The translations under genes were made by a program, and so were the position numbers. This document shows positions 6,092 through 8,345 of a DNA stretch of 8,345 nt, piece after piece; the first letter of the stretch is position 1, and each line of letters begins with the position of its first letter. The notes under the pieces are model-generated. The model saw only the letters and a program-made list of their open reading frames with translations. It had not been told where the DNA came from and made no database searches. Source of the DNA: JANLQX01 sp031368095 (lineage in GTDB: Bacteria > Actinomycetota > Acidimicrobiia > Acidimicrobiales > JANYDT01); NCBI GenBank assembly GCA_031368095.1, contig JANLQX010000106.1, positions 1-8,345 on the forward strand, in the 5' to 3' direction.

Positions 6092-6133
6092 CGCCGCAGG
6101 TGACCTCCCGAATCACAACCTTGTCGTTCTGTC
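6092..6133. repeat. 42-bp direct repeat, copy 2, overlapping helicase promoter
   Basis: 41 of 42 bases match copy 1. The A at 6098 completes the 9-base palindrome AGGT-G-ACCT (6098-6106), which copy 1 lacks by one base. The copy ends 13 bases before the TACCCT box of the helicase gene, so it covers that promoter's -35 region. The 14 bases between copies are unrelated, and copy 1 has no -10 box at the equivalent distance, so a control element rather than a whole promoter is duplicated. Confidence 0.9.
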
Positions 6134-6146
6134 ACACCCCCTGCCG

Positions 6147-6152
6147 TACCCT
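6147..6152 (+). promoter_or_regulatory. Candidate -10 box of leaderless helicase gene
   Basis: TACCCT (TAnnnT) is followed by six bases (GGTGCC) and then ATG 6159, with no Shine-Dalgarno sequence. This predicts transcription starting at the ATG. No canonical -35 lies at 16-18 bases; TTGTCG (6121-6126) is 20 bases away and TGTCAC (6130-6135) is 11, so an activator may be needed. Confidence 0.45.
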
Positions 6153-6158
6153 GGTGCC

Positions 6159-8279
6159 ATGTCGAATTCCACGCGTGTGGTTCCCCCCGGAACCGAAGAG
6201 CTCCTCGGCGGGCTCATGAGTGGGCTCAATGGGGCCCAGCGCGCCGCCGTCGTCAGCGAAGCACTGCCGCTATGCATCCTGGCCGGGGCCGGATCCGGCA
6301 AGACCCGAGTCCTCACCCGGCGCATCGCGTACCGGGTTGCCACCGGCACCGCCGACCCGGCGCGGGTCCTGGCCCTAACGTTCACCCGCAAGGCCGCCCG
6401 AGAACTGTCAAGCCGCCTTGGCCAGCTCGGGGTCCGCGAGCGCGTCGCCACCGGAACGTTCCATGCCATTGCCTACGCCCAGCTTCGTCAGTGGTGGACT
6501 GATACCGACCAGCGAGCTCCAGAGTTGGCCGAGTCCAAAATGCGCCTTGTCGCGCCGTTGCTCGGTGCCCGCCGCAACGCCGTGGCCCCTTTCGATGTGG
6601 TGTCCGAGATCGAGTGGGCCAAGGCCCGCATGCTCGACCCTGAGGCCTACGCCGCCGAGATAGCTCGCATCGGCCGCACGCCCCCGCTCGGCGCCGGTCC
6701 TATGGCCGAGCTTTACGCCAAGTACGAGGCCGACAAGAAGCGCAAAGGTCTCGTTGATTTCGACGATCTGCTGGTCCATTGCGTTCGCGCCATGGAGTCC
6801 GATCGCGAGTTCGCGGTGCGCCAGCGCTGGCGGTTCCGGCACCTCTTCGTCGACGAGTTCCAAGACGTCAACCCGGCCCAGTCCCGGCTCCTCGACGGGT
6901 GGCTCGGCCTCGCGCCATCGGGCGACGTTCGCCCGTCCGACGCGCTCGACCTGTGTGTCGTCGGCGATCCCAACCAGGCAATCTACGCCTGGAATGGTGC
7001 CGATCCCACCTTCCTCACCGGATTCCGGGAGCGCTTCAGCGGGGCCGACGTAATCCGTCTAGAGGAGAACTATCGGTCGTCGCCCGAGATCCTCACCGTC
7101 GCCGACGCCGTCCTCGGCCTCGCTCCGCGAGATACCCGGGCATTGCGTCCCAACCGTGCCTCCGGGCTCCTCCCCACCGTCACCGCCTGTGCCAGCGATG
7201 TCGACGAAGCCCGCACGGTGGCGCGGCTGCTCCGCGATCGCCATTCCATTCAGACTCCGTGGTCACATATGGCCATTCTCACGAGGACCAACGCCCAGAG
7301 TTTGCCGTTCGAAGAAGCATTCAGGGCCGCCGGTATCCCCCACCGGGTAAAGGATCGTGGTGCGTTTCTGCACCAGTCCGACGTGAAGGCCGTGCTCAAT
7401 CAACTCCGTCGGGCATCTCCGGCGGTGACGTTCAGCGGCCGTCTCGCCGATCTCGAAGAGCAGGCCCGCGACGCCCAGGAAACTGGCGTGGTCGGCCCCG
7501 AGGGAGTCAACGAGCGCGCCGCCAACCTCGACGGCTTGGTCCGCCTCGGCGTCGAGTTCTTGGCCCTAGATCCAACGGGTTCGACCGACGGATTTCTGTC
7601 GTGGTTGTCCGCCACCATCACCTCACGGGCCGACGAACCCGATCGACTTACTGACGTCGTCGAGATCACCACGTTTCATCGGTCCAAGGGATTGGAGTGG
7701 CCGATCGTGGTGCTCGCCGGTATCGAACGAGGCTTCGTTCCCATCGGCCAAGCCGACAATCAAGATGCGTGGGACGAGGAACGTCGGCTCATGTATGTGG
7801 CGGTGACCCGCGCCGAACGCGAGCTGCATCTCACCTGGGCCAAGTCGCGCACCTTCGGCACCCGCACCACGAACCGCAGCGAGTCGCCGTACCTGGCCAA
7901 CGTCGCCGCAGCGATTGCGTCGGTCGAAGACCCGAGCCGCGGTGATTGGAAAACGCTGCTTCGCGTGCAGCGTGATCGTCTGGCCGCGGCCAAAGCGGCC
8001 GGCGTTCCCGGGATTCGCGGCACCAAGCGGGCATCAATCGAACTCGGCACCAACGCCGACCCGAAAGTGCTCGAAGCGCTCAAAAAGTGGAGGGCCTCGA
8101 AGGCTCGGGCAACCGGGGTCCCGGCGTTCGTCATTTGTCACGACACCACACTGGCCGCCATGGCCGAAGCCAACCCGCGTGAACGTCGTGATCTGTTGCT
8201 GGTGCCAGGTATGGGCCCAGTCAAGATCGAACGATACGGCGACGACATCATCGCCGTGATCCTCAGCGCGGCGAGTTAG
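6159..8279 (+). CDS. uvrD2: UvrD2-type SF1 ATP-dependent DNA helicase with HRDC domain
   Basis: A 706-residue cytosolic 3'-5' helicase/translocase of the UvrD/PcrA/Rep superfamily, acting in DNA repair and genome maintenance. Motifs in order: Q motif LNGAQRAAV (23-31), Walker A AGAGSGKT (42-49, K48), Ia LTFTRKAARELSSRL, II VDEFQD (231-236), III VGDPNQAIYAWNGAD (268-282), IV LEENYRSS (301-308), V ITTFHRSKGLEW (503-514) and VI RLMYVAVTRAERELHL (543-558). Residues about 634-704 form an HRDC domain (VLEALKKWRA, VPAFVICHDTTLAAMAE, LLLVPGMGPVKIERYGDDI), as in mycobacterial UvrD2, which is about 700 residues. Unlike that protein, no tetracysteine module is present between helicase core and HRDC; only one Cys (C660) occurs after residue 344. 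ATG 6159 fits a leaderless start. A later ATG (M20) still precedes the Q motif but lacks signals. Confidence 0.9.
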   Translation: MSNSTRVVPPGTEELLGGLMSGLNGAQRAAVVSEALPLCILAGAGSGKTRVLTRRIAYRVATGTADPARVLALTFTRKAARELSSRLGQLGVRERVATGTFHAIAYAQLRQWWTDTDQRAPELAESKMRLVAPLLGARRNAVAPFDVVSEIEWAKARMLDPEAYAAEIARIGRTPPLGAGPMAELYAKYEADKKRKGLVDFDDLLVHCVRAMESDREFAVRQRWRFRHLFVDEFQDVNPAQSRLLDGWLGLAPSGDVRPSDALDLCVVGDPNQAIYAWNGADPTFLTGFRERFSGADVIRLEENYRSSPEILTVADAVLGLAPRDTRALRPNRASGLLPTVTACASDVDEARTVARLLRDRHSIQTPWSHMAILTRTNAQSLPFEEAFRAAGIPHRVKDRGAFLHQSDVKAVLNQLRRASPAVTFSGRLADLEEQARDAQETGVVGPEGVNERAANLDGLVRLGVEFLALDPTGSTDGFLSWLSATITSRADEPDRLTDVVEITTFHRSKGLEWPIVVLAGIERGFVPIGQADNQDAWDEERRLMYVAVTRAERELHLTWAKSRTFGTRTTNRSESPYLANVAAAIASVEDPSRGDWKTLLRVQRDRLAAAKAAGVPGIRGTKRASIELGTNADPKVLEALKKWRASKARATGVPAFVICHDTTLAAMAEANPRERRDLLLVPGMGPVKIERYGDDIIAVILSAAS

Positions 8280-8345
8280 GTACGGCGCCGCGAGGTAACC
8301 CAGGCCTCCAGCAGCGGTGGCTCTTTGGCCAGCCGCTCGCGCTGC
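8276..8345 (-). CDS. C-terminal fragment of an unidentified convergent gene
   Basis: The minus strand is open from the right edge to TAA (8278-8276). It gives 22 codons rich in Arg, Lys and Glu and ending PPLLEAWVTSRRRT, with G/C-rich third positions. The stop overlaps the helicase stop by 4 bases, a compact tail-to-tail arrangement like that at 4668-4678. No family can be named from so short a tail, and it could be a chance open frame. Confidence 0.4.
   Translation of the reverse strand, partial: QRERLAKEPPLLEAWVTSRRRT

Noticed and set aside
6036..6133. CRISPR-like repeat-spacer unit
   Set aside because: There are only two copies with a 14-base spacer, too few and too short, and no cas genes are nearby.
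1..8345. A novel defence, mobile or biosynthetic system
   Set aside because: All full-length genes belong to known families. There are no integrases, transposases, toxin-antitoxin pairs, nucleases or composition breaks to mark an island.

Overview
The window looks like chromosomal DNA from a high-GC, mycothiol-using actinobacterium. The evidence is pervasive G/C at third codon positions, an S-(hydroxymethyl)mycothiol dehydrogenase (mycothiol is an actinobacterial thiol), a UvrD2-type helicase with a C-terminal HRDC domain, and start sites that look leaderless. A lineage such as Acidimicrobiia would fit, but that is inference. There are no RNA genes, insertion sequences, phage genes or CRISPR arrays, and no gene-free stretch exceeds 162 bases.

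Layout: (1) 1-944, minus, the N-terminal 314 codons of an alpha-methylacyl-CoA racemase (family III CoA-transferase fold) that runs off the left edge. (2) 983-1786, minus, an RDD-family membrane protein, probably co-transcribed with the racemase. (3) 1868-2866, plus, a short galactokinase-type GHMP kinase, divergent from the RDD gene across 81 bases. (4) 2955-4678, plus, a two-gene unit with an 8-base gap: mscR, then an MBL-fold hydrolase. Together they probably oxidise the formaldehyde-mycothiol adduct to S-formylmycothiol and hydrolyse it to formate. (5) 5996-4668, minus, two tightly coupled genes: a two-helix membrane protein with bacterial PH and SHOCT domains, then a BtuF-like helical-backbone metal-receptor protein with no signal peptide. 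The latter overlaps the MBL gene tail-to-tail by 11 bases. (6) 5997-6158, a divergent control region holding two 42-base direct repeats, a 12-base dyad and two candidate -10 boxes, each exactly 6 bases before its ATG. (7) 6159-8279, plus, a UvrD2-type SF1 helicase. (8) 8276-8345, minus, the last 22 codons of an unidentified convergent gene.

Most of the window is ordinary housekeeping or accessory metabolism, and I see no convincing new multi-gene defence or mobile system. The parts most worth a second look are the repeat-bearing 5997-6158 region, the helicase (HRDC present, but the tetracysteine module known from mycobacterial UvrD2 missing), the PH-SHOCT/BtuF-like pair, and the galactokinase with its short N-terminus and altered sugar-binding motif.
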